This document shows positions 9,190 to 17,956 of a stretch of DNA of 64,000 nt, one piece after another. The position numbers and the translations under genes are program-made. Within the stretch, counting starts at the first letter, position 1. Every line of letters starts with the position of its first letter. The notes under the pieces are model-generated. The model searched no databases. It was not told the DNA's origin and was given only the letters and a program-made list of their open reading frames with translations. The stretch is from positions 1 to 64,000 of the forward strand of contig NZ_CAXMZT010000014.1 of NCBI RefSeq assembly GCF_964199965.1, read 5' to 3'. The stretch is from JAFIFT01 sp020051095 (GTDB lineage: Bacteria; Pseudomonadota; Gammaproteobacteria; Legionellales; Legionellaceae).

Positions 9190-9258
9190 ACTCTAACCCC
9201 TTCAACGATCTCAAATTGATAAATCTAGTCAATTTATATTCACTTTGCCGTTATTATG

Positions 9259-9267
9259 TGTTATTAT
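9259..9267 (+). promoter_or_regulatory. extended -10 promoter element
   Basis: TGTTATTAT, an extended -10 (TG-N-TATTAT), 40 bp before the ATG at 9307. It overlaps the alternative upstream ATG at 9256 and is a reason to prefer the downstream start. Confidence 0.45.
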
Positions 9268-9306
9268 TCTGCCACCTGTGCATTATCTGATTACATAAGA
9301 GGCTTT

Positions 9307-10452
9307 ATGGGCAAGTATCTGGATGATTTGGACAACAAACTAAAATTAACACATCAGGATGATTATTCCCGCTACCAATACCAGTCGTTTATGACTGGCC
9401 CTGAATGGCGCAATGTGGAAATGGCTGAAGAGTTTGCGCAATTTTTAAACGATGGCAACTCTTACTTCTTTTTCCCATTTTTCCGACAAACCGCTGGCTT
9501 ATGGCGTGTATTTTGGCATAGCTTTCGCGCGGCACGTCAATATAATTCGTTTATGGAAGTGGCCACATCCGAATACATGCTCATGGATTTATTCGTTTGC
9601 ATTTTCACCACCATGGAAATGCTGCCCAAAGGAATGATGTCGTTGCTGTTGTGGCCATTTTTGAATAAATCAAACCCAACACCAATGCAGCAACACCTAG
9701 CCGAAGCTGCCAAAAAATATGCGGCAGATTTACAAACCGTTCCATTTTATGATCATGACTATGATTCAATGCGTCGCGATCTAGCTCAAAAATATCAACA
9801 ATGCCAACCTGTGTCCTGGGTCGATTGGTGGAGTTGGAAATACGTCTCCCTGGAACTTTTCGCTCGAAAATGGATTTCCAAACCATTGCAATGGATCTAT
9901 TCGGCCGTACCCGAAGGCAAAGAAGGCGAAGAAGCAACACCGGTAACGCAAGTTCCCCCCGTGACAGATGCCATTGTTAAATTAAAATTACCAGGCCAAG
10001 TCCCAGAAGCGGAAGCAAAAAAAGCCATGACTGACAAGCTTAGTAACATACTCGGTGTGGCTGTGGTTGACAACCATGTCTTTGTCAAACCAACCAAAGA
10101 AGAAACGAATGAGACTAGTATTTATGCTTATGTCCGTGTACCACGCTATAAAGCATTCATTCAAACCGTTAAGGCCATGAAAGAAGAAGATATCCATTTA
10201 CGTCGTATAGCGGGACAAGATCGCATCCAGATCAAATGTGAACAAACAGCGTCTGAACAATTGACTGATGAAGTGCCCGTTGCGGCAACGAAAAGCGATA
10301 ACGAGGCTAAAATCTTGTATTCCTATGGTGATTGTTTACATGCCAATCGTCGAATATTAATGTTTGATGCACCGATTAAAAATTTAGATCAAACCTTGGA
10401 TAAATTAGAAAGCCAAGACGGAACACGCATTGAATTTATCCATAATTTTTAA
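9307..10452 (+). CDS. hypothetical protein upstream of FAD oxidase
   Basis: A 381-residue protein that I do not recognise. The N-terminal half is aromatic-rich with amphipathic or short hydrophobic stretches (YFFFPFFRQTAGLWRVFW; DLFVCIFTTMEMLPKGMMSLLL). Later parts are soluble, with an alternating Val/Lys region (TSIYAYVRVPRYKAFIQTV). There is no signal peptide. I start at 9307 because AAGAGG precedes the ATG at good spacing; the in-frame ATG at 9256 has no such site and lies on the -10. The next gene begins 12 bp downstream with its own AAGAGG, so the two form an operon and probably work together, perhaps at a membrane. Confidence 0.75.
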   Translation: MGKYLDDLDNKLKLTHQDDYSRYQYQSFMTGPEWRNVEMAEEFAQFLNDGNSYFFFPFFRQTAGLWRVFWHSFRAARQYNSFMEVATSEYMLMDLFVCIFTTMEMLPKGMMSLLLWPFLNKSNPTPMQQHLAEAAKKYAADLQTVPFYDHDYDSMRRDLAQKYQQCQPVSWVDWWSWKYVSLELFARKWISKPLQWIYSAVPEGKEGEEATPVTQVPPVTDAIVKLKLPGQVPEAEAKKAMTDKLSNILGVAVVDNHVFVKPTKEETNETSIYAYVRVPRYKAFIQTVKAMKEEDIHLRRIAGQDRIQIKCEQTASEQLTDEVPVAATKSDNEAKILYSYGDCLHANRRILMFDAPIKNLDQTLDKLESQDGTRIEFIHNF

Positions 10453-10464
10453 AAGAGGTTACTT

Positions 10465-13257
10465 ATGTCGATTTTTTCTAAATTAATGAGAACCCCCTTA
10501 GGGCGCCTTTCCAGTATCCCTGCAGATTATATTGATGAAATTTATCTGAATGATACGGCAAACGGTTGGTTAAGTAGCTTAACCCGATTTGTGAAATTAC
10601 GTCTCGTCTATACGTTTGCATTTATCCCGGCAGTATTTATCGACATGATAATCGCCTTACCAATCGCAAGCTTTTTTGCATTCCGCTCACTTTTTACCAG
10701 TGATGAAACACAGGATGCCCGCTTGGCAACGCAAAAGAAGTTCGCCACCATTTTTAGTAAATGTTTGTATGCACTATTGGCCACCTTACCCGGCCTTGTC
10801 AACCCGAAGTTGGTCGCATTTTACTTTACCTCAGAGAAAAATAACGACCAGGGTGTTCACGCAGGTGGCGGCTACTATCACAATGAAAATGCTCAATTGT
10901 CCAAACCCGATAGTGTTGACGACTTGGCAGCAATCATTAAAAAAGCCAATGAAAACGGCCACCAAGTGATTCCCGTTGGTGCTGGTCGAAGCCAAGGAAA
11001 ACAGTTTTTACCGGCTGAAAATGGTAAAAAATCCGTGGTCATTGACTTAAGCGAACTGAATACCGTGTCCATTGATTCTCAATCTAAAACAGCCACCGTT
11101 GGCGCCGGAGCAAAATGGTCGGACATTCAACTACAAGCCAATAACCATAAGTTAGCATTGCAAGTCATGCAAGCATCCAACGTGTTTTCAGTCGGCGGTT
11201 CGATTGGTACCAACATCCATGGGTGGGATCATCACATGGGAATGCTATCGAATACCATCGAAGAAATGCAAGTCGTTACCCCAACCGGTGACATTAAAAC
11301 GATCACACCACAAGATGAGTTATTCCATCAAATCACCGGCGGTCTTGGCTTATTTGGTATTGTCACCCAAGTAAAATTAAAATTAACCGATAATGAGGTT
11401 TTGAAAGAAACGGGCGTTAAAGTCGATCCCAAAGACTACGTGAAATACTTCCAAGACACCGTCCAAAATGACGATGACACGCGCATGCATTTATATCGAC
11501 TCTCATTGGATCCAAATAACTTATTGGGTGAAGGCGTGGCAGTGAATTATAAGCGTGTGCCTGAAAAAACCAAGCCTGTCAAAAAAGATAACCTATCGAT
11601 GGAGTCTCATACCGGCTCACGATTTAATATCGTTGTTGTTAACATTATGCGACGTATTGGGTGGCTACGCAAACTGTATTGGAACTACGAAAGCGGACGT
11701 GTTTTAGCCAACAAAGAAGAGCCTATTAGTCGTAATGAAATCATGCAACCGCCGATTAATGCCATGTTTAATTCATCCGTGAGTGAAAGCGAGTGGCTGC
11801 AGGAATATTTTTTACCCGGTGATAAGTTGGCTGGATTTTTACAAGAACTCGGTCAATTATTGACTGATAATCAGGTTGTCTTATTGAATGCCTCGGTTCG
11901 TTATGTGAAAGAAAATAACAACTCGCCCATGTCCTATGCCCAGAACGGTGATAAATTTGCCGTTGTTTTATGCTTTAATCAGTCGCTACAACCCGACCAG
12001 GTGATTAAAGCGCAAAAATGGTTACGCAAAGCACAGAATATGGCGGTGAACAACGGCGGTACCTTCTACCTGCCCTATCAGCATGTGACCAACCCAAAAG
12101 ATTTCGCACAATCTTATCCCCGTGCACAAGAATCAATAAACGCCAAACAAACGGTTGATCCAAAGCATGTGATGGGTAGTGGCTTTGCAGCAAAATATTT
12201 GTCGAATACACCCGAGCCTGTGAATCACTTTAAAGTGATCATGCGCGATAAAGACACGTTTAATCAGTTTGCTGGCTTCTTAAAGGTGGTGCTAAAGCGA
12301 GTTGATTCTGACGCGTTATACCATTTGTTAAAAGACATCATGGAATATAAAGATACCCACGAAGAAATTTATCGGGAGCTTTGCCAACGCTTACCGGAAA
12401 TTACGCCGGGTGCCCTGTCTGATATCGGCAATCAGTTGCAATCGTTGTCTGAAATCAAACATGATCTAGCAGAGCAAGCACAAACCCTGTTGCCTAGTGA
12501 TCTGAAAGAAATCAATGGCATGGTTGAAATTGGCTATCCTGGTCGTTTTATCAATGGCTTTAAAAAGAAATACCACGTCACCGGCAATCTGGTGGCAATG
12601 AAAGAAACACAACCCGGCTTAATGGATTATATGCAAAGTGGCATTCCAACCTCTTACAAGCAATTTGAGCTATTGGATTATGCCAATCCTAGTTTGAAAG
12701 CCTTACCCGATAACAGTGCCGAAGTGATTACCTGCTATGTGGGCTTGCATCACTTCCCGGAAGAAAAAGTCGATGCTTTCTTAAAGGATGTGGCGCGCGT
12801 GTTAAAACCCGGTGGTCATTTCTTGTTAGTGGATCACGATTGTGACAATGAGTTAACCCTCAGTATGGCACATATGGCACATAGCATCTTTAACGCGGTG
12901 AATGGTATTTCCGTTGAAGAAGAATTAAATGAAACACGCCACTTCCATGCGATGTCATACTGGCAAGGTAAGCTTAAAGAAGCAGGACTTGCAGGCGACA
13001 TAAAAGGTGCCGATGTGCCAATGATTCGCGAACATGATGCGAGCCGAAACCGCATGGTGAGTTTTGTTAAGCCATCCCCACAACTTCAAGCGATACAAAA
13101 ATTAGGCGCACCTGAGCAAGATACCAGTTCAAAGTCACCTGTGACCAGTAGCCCTCAGTCTGTTCACCTTTCTGGACTTAACTTGTTTGCTTCACAAGTC
13201 CCTTCTGATCCAAAATCAGTCGAACAAGTGAACACTGATCAAGTAACTTACCAATAA
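10465..13257 (+). CDS. FAD-linked oxidase fused to SAM methyltransferase
   Basis: A 930-residue fusion. Residues ~45-110 hold two hydrophobic stretches. Residues ~150-315 are a PCMH-type FAD-binding domain: SVDDLAAIIKKANENGHQVI, GAGRSQGKQF, TATVGAGAKWSDIQ, SVGGSIGTNIHGWDHHMG and TGGLGLFGIVTQVKL, as in gulonolactone-oxidase and DprE1-like enzymes. The middle resembles a D-lactone-oxidase C-terminal region. From ~685 a class I methyltransferase domain follows: VEIGYPGRF (motif I position), then VITCYVGLHHFPEEKVD and VLKPGGHFLLVDHD at 754-795. A Ser/Pro-rich tail ends the protein. Both active domains appear intact, but substrate is unknown. ATG follows AAGAGGTTACTT. Confidence 0.85.
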   Translation: MSIFSKLMRTPLGRLSSIPADYIDEIYLNDTANGWLSSLTRFVKLRLVYTFAFIPAVFIDMIIALPIASFFAFRSLFTSDETQDARLATQKKFATIFSKCLYALLATLPGLVNPKLVAFYFTSEKNNDQGVHAGGGYYHNENAQLSKPDSVDDLAAIIKKANENGHQVIPVGAGRSQGKQFLPAENGKKSVVIDLSELNTVSIDSQSKTATVGAGAKWSDIQLQANNHKLALQVMQASNVFSVGGSIGTNIHGWDHHMGMLSNTIEEMQVVTPTGDIKTITPQDELFHQITGGLGLFGIVTQVKLKLTDNEVLKETGVKVDPKDYVKYFQDTVQNDDDTRMHLYRLSLDPNNLLGEGVAVNYKRVPEKTKPVKKDNLSMESHTGSRFNIVVVNIMRRIGWLRKLYWNYESGRVLANKEEPISRNEIMQPPINAMFNSSVSESEWLQEYFLPGDKLAGFLQELGQLLTDNQVVLLNASVRYVKENNNSPMSYAQNGDKFAVVLCFNQSLQPDQVIKAQKWLRKAQNMAVNNGGTFYLPYQHVTNPKDFAQSYPRAQESINAKQTVDPKHVMGSGFAAKYLSNTPEPVNHFKVIMRDKDTFNQFAGFLKVVLKRVDSDALYHLLKDIMEYKDTHEEIYRELCQRLPEITPGALSDIGNQLQSLSEIKHDLAEQAQTLLPSDLKEINGMVEIGYPGRFINGFKKKYHVTGNLVAMKETQPGLMDYMQSGIPTSYKQFELLDYANPSLKALPDNSAEVITCYVGLHHFPEEKVDAFLKDVARVLKPGGHFLLVDHDCDNELTLSMAHMAHSIFNAVNGISVEEELNETRHFHAMSYWQGKLKEAGLAGDIKGADVPMIREHDASRNRMVSFVKPSPQLQAIQKLGAPEQDTSSKSPVTSSPQSVHLSGLNLFASQVPSDPKSVEQVNTDQVTYQ

Positions 13258-13270
13258 AAGTCGCACTCCC

Positions 13271-13427
13271 GTCGTTGCGAGGAGTAAAGCGACGAAGCAA
13301 TCCAGATCGATGCATCATTTGACATTGTTCTGGATTGTTTCGCAAAGCTCTTAACTAACTTCACAATTTGTTTATTATTTGAACTCATCGATCTTCTGGG
13401 CTGCTTCGCGTTGCTCGCAGTGACGAC
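13271..13427. repeat. palindromic dispersed repeat, family 1 copy B (compound)
   Basis: Three half-units: a forward arm at 13271-13305 (GCGACGAAGCAATCCAG), a reverse arm at about 13326-13351 (TTCTGGATTGTTTCGCAAAGC) and a second, diverged reverse arm at 13394-13427 ending in CTCGCAGTGACGAC. A secondary dyad (ACTAACTTC / GAAGTTAGT) sits inside. This fills most of the 350-bp gap between 13257 and 13609; the rest holds only the promoter described next. Confidence 0.75.
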
Positions 13428-13548
13428 GAAGTTAGTTCAGTACGTTTTTCAAGATCTGTATAAAGGCTCGCAACGACTAACAATTATGTTTCTACCCAAT
13501 CCTGAAGATACTTCAGGCCAAAGCCCTTCGATTCTATTAAAATAGGAT

Positions 13549-13577
13549 TTGTCCAAGCCCAAAATTCCCGCTACACT
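13549..13577 (+). promoter_or_regulatory. sigma70-like promoter of CDF transporter
   Basis: TTGTCC at 13549-13554, a 17-bp spacer, then TACACT at 13572-13577, 32 bp before the ATG at 13609. It occupies the place where a TTG-initiated longer ORF would begin, so that longer start is unlikely. Confidence 0.55.
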
Positions 13578-13608
13578 AATCGCTATCACTCACATTTGGA
13601 AACGACGG

Positions 13609-14526
13609 ATGGGCAGCCACCATAACCATGATCATCATCACCATCATCCGAGTGAATTTAATAAAGCGTTTTTTATCGCAACGCTTGCCAATAGCGTCTT
13701 TGTGGTCATTCAAATAACCTACGCCCTCATCGCCAATTCCAATAGCTTACTCGCCGATGGCTTTCACAACCTAGGTGATGTGTTAAGCCTTATTTTGGCT
13801 TGGATAGCAAACAGCTTGATACAGCGAAAACCCACCCAAACCGCCAGTTATGGGTTTAAAAAAAGCTCAATATTAGCTGCATTCGCCAATGGCGGACTAC
13901 TCATTTTTACCTGCGGTATCATTGTCACCGAAGCGGCTTATAAATTTTTTACACCCGAGCCGATTGAAACCGGAATCGTCCTCGTCGTTGCCAGCATCGG
14001 CATCCTCGTCAATGGCGCTACCGCCTTACTCTTTTTAAAAGGCCAGCACGATTTAAATATTCGCGGTGCTTATTTACACCTGCTTTATGATGCCTTGGTG
14101 TCTGTTGGGGTGGTCATCGCCGCACTATTAATGATGTTAACCGGTTGGTTGTGGTTAGACCCATTAATGGGGTTACTTATCACCTATGTCATTCTTAAGG
14201 GCACTTGGGCCTTGTTTAAAGATAGTTTGCATTTAATGATGGATGCCGTGCCTAGACACATCTCTCTGGCACAGGTCAAATCCCTGCTTGAATCCTTACC
14301 CGGTGTCCAACAAGTGCATGACGTGCATATTTGGGCATTAAGCACCCAAGAAAATGCCTTATCCGCTCATCTTTGGATGCCTAAAGAAACCTTATCCGAT
14401 CAAACCCGTGCTGCGTTAATCGAACAACTCAAAACGGAGCATCATATTCAACATGTGACCATTCAAGTGGAAAAAGAACTGCTATATTGCGAAGATAGCT
14501 GCACAACGCACAGCTCTTGCTCTTAA
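13609..14526 (+). CDS. cation diffusion facilitator family transporter (Zn/Cd/Co-type)
   Basis: A 305-residue inner-membrane efflux protein of the CDF family (CzcD/ZitB-like), which exchanges cytoplasmic Zn2+ or similar ions for protons. It opens with a His-rich stretch (HHNHDHHHHH) that probably binds metal. Six membrane segments follow. The transport-site HxxxD motifs are seen in LLADGFHNLGD (segment 2) and HLLYDALVSVGVV (segment 5). The C-terminal cytoplasmic domain has VQQVHDVHIWALS. A Cys-rich end (CEDSCTTHSSCS) may add a metal site. The ATG at 13609 is chosen over a TTG twenty codons upstream because a promoter overlaps the latter. Confidence 0.92.
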   Translation: MGSHHNHDHHHHHPSEFNKAFFIATLANSVFVVIQITYALIANSNSLLADGFHNLGDVLSLILAWIANSLIQRKPTQTASYGFKKSSILAAFANGGLLIFTCGIIVTEAAYKFFTPEPIETGIVLVVASIGILVNGATALLFLKGQHDLNIRGAYLHLLYDALVSVGVVIAALLMMLTGWLWLDPLMGLLITYVILKGTWALFKDSLHLMMDAVPRHISLAQVKSLLESLPGVQQVHDVHIWALSTQENALSAHLWMPKETLSDQTRAALIEQLKTEHHIQHVTIQVEKELLYCEDSCTTHSSCS

Positions 14527-14643
14527 ACACTACTCCTTTAATTTAATCCGTTTCACAATCTAACAATCCGCCATTAGCGTCAATGCTGTTTGATAACGCA
14601 TGCCGCATCACATGGAAGCACGAGAAAGATTAATTAACCACAG

Positions 14644-14672
14644 TGTACATATTTAAACACGTGTGTTACTAT
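14644..14672 (+). promoter_or_regulatory. promoter of first KSPV-repeat gene
   Basis: TGTACA at 14644-14649, 17-bp spacer, and extended -10 TG-T-TACTAT ending at 14672. The second paralog has the same layout (TGTACA, 17 bp, TG-C-TACCAT), so the promoter seems to have been duplicated with the gene. Confidence 0.5.
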
Positions 14673-14704
14673 CCGCCGTTGTGGTTATTTTATAGAGAGT
14701 TATT

Positions 14705-16720
14705 ATGGCAGAACACTATATCCTTGATTATTCCAATGCAAAAGGCTTTTCACTTGTGACGAGTAAAAGTTCTGAGCCAACCGACTATGTGCACTTAGCG
14801 CTTGATTTTAAAGATAGTCCTACCCAGGAACATATCCAACAACTTGATAACACATTGAAAGCAATACGCTTTGATGATTTAGAAACATTAATGTTAAATG
14901 TTAATGCTATTTATTTTTCTAAACCTGATATAGGTGAAATTAAACCGATCGATCAAAAAGCTTTTGAAGAAGCACTTTTAAAGCTAATGAGTATCCTTAC
15001 CGCAACAACAATTAATAATATACATGTTGAATCTCTTGACCGTTATAACCAAGCAATCATTATCGCTATCCTAAAGAACCTACCAAAGGCAATTGTTAAG
15101 CTTAATATTGTAGCGAAAGACTTAGTAGAACTTAATTTAGAAGAATTAAATACCGCATTAAAAGCCAGTCATTTAACAAATATTCTATTGGCTGGATCAC
15201 TTTCCCAGTTAAGCGAAAAACAGGTTAACGAATTAGTGGCTAGTCTTCCACAAACAATACAAGAAGTTCGGTTATATAATGAGAATGGTTATGAAGATGA
15301 AAGAACCCAATTGTTTGCCAACTTAGTTAGCCAACGATCATCATCCATCAAACTAGAGTTGGTGAATAACCCAAATGACTTTGACTTAACCACAGCCTTA
15401 GCCAAGGGACTTAGTCAATTGTCAAAATCCATGGCACCGCATTTTACCACCGCTACAAATTATTTCTCTGGTTTGCTTAATAGCTGGACTGGGGCACCGA
15501 CATCTATCGAACATACTGGGCATGTACCAACAACTAATGGAGAAACTATGAAATCACCTGTTGAAACTGAAGTGAAAAAATCACCCGTTCAAGAAGAAGT
15601 GAAAAAATCGCCTGTTCAAGAAGAAGTGAAAAAATCGCCTGTTCAAGAAGAAGTGAAAAAATCGCCTGTTCAAGAAGAAGTGAAAAAATCGCCTGTTCAA
15701 GAAGAAGTGAAAAAATCACCTGTTCAAGAAGAAGTGAAAAAATCACCTGTTCAAGAAGAAGTGAAGACATCGCCTGTTCAAGAAGAAGTGAAGACATCGC
15801 CTGTTCAAGAAGAAGTGAAAAAATCGCCTGTTCAAGAAGAAGTGAAGACATCGCCTGTTCAAGAAGAAGTGAAAAAATCGCCTGTTCAAGAAGAAGTGAA
15901 AAAATCACCTGTTCAAGAAGAAGTGAAAAAATCGCCTGTTCAAGAAGAAGTGAAGACATCGCCTGTTCAAGAAGAAGTGAAGACATCGCCTGTTCAAGAA
16001 GAAGTGAAGACATCGCCTGTTCAAGAAGAAGTGAAAAAATCGCCTGTTGAAGAAGAAGTGAAAAAATCACCTGTTCAAGAAGAAGTGAAAAAATCACCTG
16101 TTGAAGAAGAAGTGAAAAAATCACCTGTTCAAGAAGAAGTGAAAAAATCACCTGTTGAAGAAGAAGTGAAAAAATCACCTGTTCAAGAAGAAGTGAAAAA
16201 ATCACCCGTTCAAGAAGAAGTGAAAAAATCACCTGTTCAAGAAGAAGTGAAAAAATCGCCTGTTCAAGAAGAAGTGAAAAAATCGCCTGTTCAAGAAGAA
16301 GTGAAAAAATCACCTGTTCAAGAAGAAGTGAAAAAATCGCCTGTTGAAGAAGAAGCGAAAAAATCACCCGTTGAAACTGACGTGAAGAAATCACCCGTTG
16401 AAACTGACGTGAAGAAATCACCCGTTGAAACCGACGTGAAGAAATCACCCGTTTCATCCTCCCTCGTATTCGGCTTTTTCAATGTGATGAAAAATGTGAG
16501 TATCGTGCTTGCTACTGTCGTGGTTGGTGGTTTAATCGGTGCGGCTGTTGGTTTAGCGGTTTCTACTATTGCCGCCCCTGTGGTTGCTACCGCAGTCGGT
16601 GTCGCTGCCGGCATGTTGGCAACATCGGTGACCCTTCCATCAATGTACCGCTTCTTTTCATCGACTAAAAATGCTAACGACGAAGATGTAAAGGAATTGC
16701 ACAAAAGTCCATCGTTATAA
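14705..16720 (+). CDS. KSPV-repeat protein 1, LRR-like N-terminus, hydrophobic C-terminus
   Basis: A 671-residue protein with three parts. Residues 1 to ~265 form a soluble domain with Leu-rich helical/strand units (LTNILLAGSLSQLSEKQVNELVASL; given here as seen, reminiscent of RNI-type leucine-rich repeats). Residues 283-579 are 33 tandem 9-residue units of KSPVQEEVK with small variants (TSPV, EEEV, ETDV). Residues ~587-645 contain a long Gly/Ala/Val hydrophobic block that could form a two-helix membrane hairpin, followed by an acidic tail ending HKSPSL. No signal peptide. The same plan recurs in the paralog at 17957. It resembles effector or inclusion-membrane style topology, which is inference. 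RBS is GAGAG six bases before ATG. Confidence 0.85.
   Translation: MAEHYILDYSNAKGFSLVTSKSSEPTDYVHLALDFKDSPTQEHIQQLDNTLKAIRFDDLETLMLNVNAIYFSKPDIGEIKPIDQKAFEEALLKLMSILTATTINNIHVESLDRYNQAIIIAILKNLPKAIVKLNIVAKDLVELNLEELNTALKASHLTNILLAGSLSQLSEKQVNELVASLPQTIQEVRLYNENGYEDERTQLFANLVSQRSSSIKLELVNNPNDFDLTTALAKGLSQLSKSMAPHFTTATNYFSGLLNSWTGAPTSIEHTGHVPTTNGETMKSPVETEVKKSPVQEEVKKSPVQEEVKKSPVQEEVKKSPVQEEVKKSPVQEEVKKSPVQEEVKKSPVQEEVKTSPVQEEVKTSPVQEEVKKSPVQEEVKTSPVQEEVKKSPVQEEVKKSPVQEEVKKSPVQEEVKTSPVQEEVKTSPVQEEVKTSPVQEEVKKSPVEEEVKKSPVQEEVKKSPVEEEVKKSPVQEEVKKSPVEEEVKKSPVQEEVKKSPVQEEVKKSPVQEEVKKSPVQEEVKKSPVQEEVKKSPVQEEVKKSPVEEEAKKSPVETDVKKSPVETDVKKSPVETDVKKSPVSSSLVFGFFNVMKNVSIVLATVVVGGLIGAAVGLAVSTIAAPVVATAVGVAAGMLATSVTLPSMYRFFSSTKNANDEDVKELHKSPSL
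15551..16441 (+). repeat. 33 tandem copies of a 27-bp unit
   Basis: In-frame tandem array, exactly 891 bp, each unit encoding nine residues (typically KSPVQEEVK); a truncated 34th unit follows. Units differ mainly at the Ser codon (TCG/TCA) and by AAA-to-ACA (K/T) and CAA-to-GAA (Q/E) changes, with higher-order blocks of identical units that suggest expansion by slippage or unequal recombination. Confidence 0.95.
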
Positions 16721-16731
16721 ACACCTCAGTC

Positions 16732-16808
16732 GTAGGTCGGGCCTTGGCCCGACGATTCTGTCAATCATTCCCCCAATCAAATAATTGTCGGGCCAAGGCC
16801 CGACCTAC
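16732..16808. repeat. palindromic dispersed repeat, family 2 copy A
   Basis: GTAGGTCGGGCCTTGGCC near the left end and its inverse GGCCAAGGCCCGACCTAC at the right end, 77 bp in total, between two convergent genes. It may also act as a bidirectional terminator. A related pair is at 55314-55386. Confidence 0.8.
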
Positions 16809-16826
16809 ATTCAGAGCTGATCTCGG

Positions 16827-17810
16827 TTAATAATGACAAGTAGCGGTTGGCTGTGTGAATTTTTCAATCAGCTTAGCCCCATATTGGCTTTGCATATGAG
16901 CCTGATAACTTGGTAATTTTCGAATAGCTTCAGGGATCGTTTGCTCATAAAAATCCACTAACGAATCTTTTTCTTCTAAACCGCCCAATAAAAAGCTCAA
17001 TGGCCTCATAACTTCAAAATAAGAATGATGCCCCAAAGCTATCGTCGATGCCGCAATCAAAATACCCAAGATTTGATAATCGAATTTTGAAAATGACATA
17101 ATCGGCAAAAGCTTGGCGATAGCAATCCCTATTCCACCCGAAGCACCTGAAATCACCGGCAAATGATGTTTTCGCAACCATATCGCCATCTCACTGGTTT
17201 CGTTAGGTTTATAGAATCCGCGTGCAGGCGATTCATTTGCCCTTTTAAAATATTGCTTTAAATCCACTGGCGTATCTTCCCCTGATAAAATACCGAGAGA
17301 ATGAGTCTTTTCTTCAGAATTATCGCCTTCATCCAATTCAATCACACCTCGATTTTTTGGGCAAAACAGCCATCCTGGTCTTAAGGTTTTTCCAATTAAA
17401 TCCATGCTCAAACCTGGGTCTTTAAAAAGCGAAAGCTGGCATTTTTGGGCTAAAGAAAGGTCTTTTCTATTTGATAAACCCTGATATTTTGGAAAGGTAA
17501 GTGATCCAAGCCCCATGGCCAGTTCGGTAAACATTTTCAAAAACGTTTCGAATACTATCAGTGAATCACACGTTTTTAACTGTTCTAAATCCTTGATGCG
17601 TTTATCATACTCTTGCAGCGCTGAGAATACGGAAAACATCGTTCTATCAAATAATAGGTGTTTTGAGTTGAGCTTGCAAAATTGGTCAATGGCGGTGATT
17701 ATGTTATCCATTAACGGCTTAAATAGTTCCACATGCTCTAGAAAATACTTAGCCATGTAACTTTCAAACAAACAAACATCAATCTCATTATTCTTATCAT
17801 CAACAGGCAT
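16827..17810 (-). CDS. hypothetical membrane-spanning protein between the KSPV paralogs
   Basis: A 327-residue protein that I do not recognise. Residues 1 to ~130 are helical and soluble; the middle is polar and Glu/Asp-rich. From about residue 215 there is HHLPVISGASGGIGIAIAKLLPIM, described here by its core SGASGGIGIAIA, and then a clear membrane segment (LGILIAASTIALGHHSYFEV). The C-terminus is amphipathic. The gene is on the strand opposite to its two neighbours and shows no similarity to them by eye. ATG at 17810 follows AGGAAATTTG; the TTG one codon upstream is not needed. Its position suggests, but does not prove, a link to the paralogs. Confidence 0.72.
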   Translation of the reverse strand: MPVDDKNNEIDVCLFESYMAKYFLEHVELFKPLMDNIITAIDQFCKLNSKHLLFDRTMFSVFSALQEYDKRIKDLEQLKTCDSLIVFETFLKMFTELAMGLGSLTFPKYQGLSNRKDLSLAQKCQLSLFKDPGLSMDLIGKTLRPGWLFCPKNRGVIELDEGDNSEEKTHSLGILSGEDTPVDLKQYFKRANESPARGFYKPNETSEMAIWLRKHHLPVISGASGGIGIAIAKLLPIMSFSKFDYQILGILIAASTIALGHHSYFEVMRPLSFLLGGLEEKDSLVDFYEQTIPEAIRKLPSYQAHMQSQYGAKLIEKFTQPTATCHY

Positions 17811-17895
17811 CAAATTTCCTTAGGCAATGGTAATGGATTATGAACCATATTTTACCCGAATCTGTCGACAAATTGTATTTTTATTTTAATCACAC

Positions 17896-17924
17896 TGTAC
17901 AAATATAATAAAATATGCTACCAT
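17896..17924 (+). promoter_or_regulatory. promoter of second KSPV-repeat gene
   Basis: TGTACA at 17896-17901, 17-bp spacer, and extended -10 TG-C-TACCAT at 17916-17924. Layout is identical to that at 14644-14672. The alternative upstream start codon at 17915 overlaps this -10 and is therefore rejected. Confidence 0.5.
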
Positions 17925-17956
17925 GCAAGTCCTTGGTTCATTTATTGAGACGTATT

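Noticed and set aside
8975..9196. 73-residue ORF in another frame at the poly-Gly end of the DUF2207 gene
   Set aside because: A GC-rich shadow of GGC codons (poly-Ala frame), no support.
13549..13608. TTG-initiated extension of the CDF transporter
   Set aside because: The region contains the promoter (TTGTCC, 17 bp, TACACT); the ATG at 13609 starts at the metal-binding His stretch.
15551..16441. CRISPR-like regular array
   Set aside because: Units are contiguous 27-bp repeats without spacers and are translated in frame; no cas genes nearby.
15546..16457. 303-residue ORF antisense to the KSPV array (repeating IFSLLLEQ)
   Set aside because: It is the complement of the 27-bp repeat and is open only because the repeat has no stop in that frame; no ribosome binding site, highly biased composition.
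17915..17956. Upstream ATG for the second KSPV-repeat gene
   Set aside because: It overlaps the extended -10, and the paralog's N-terminus aligns from 17957.
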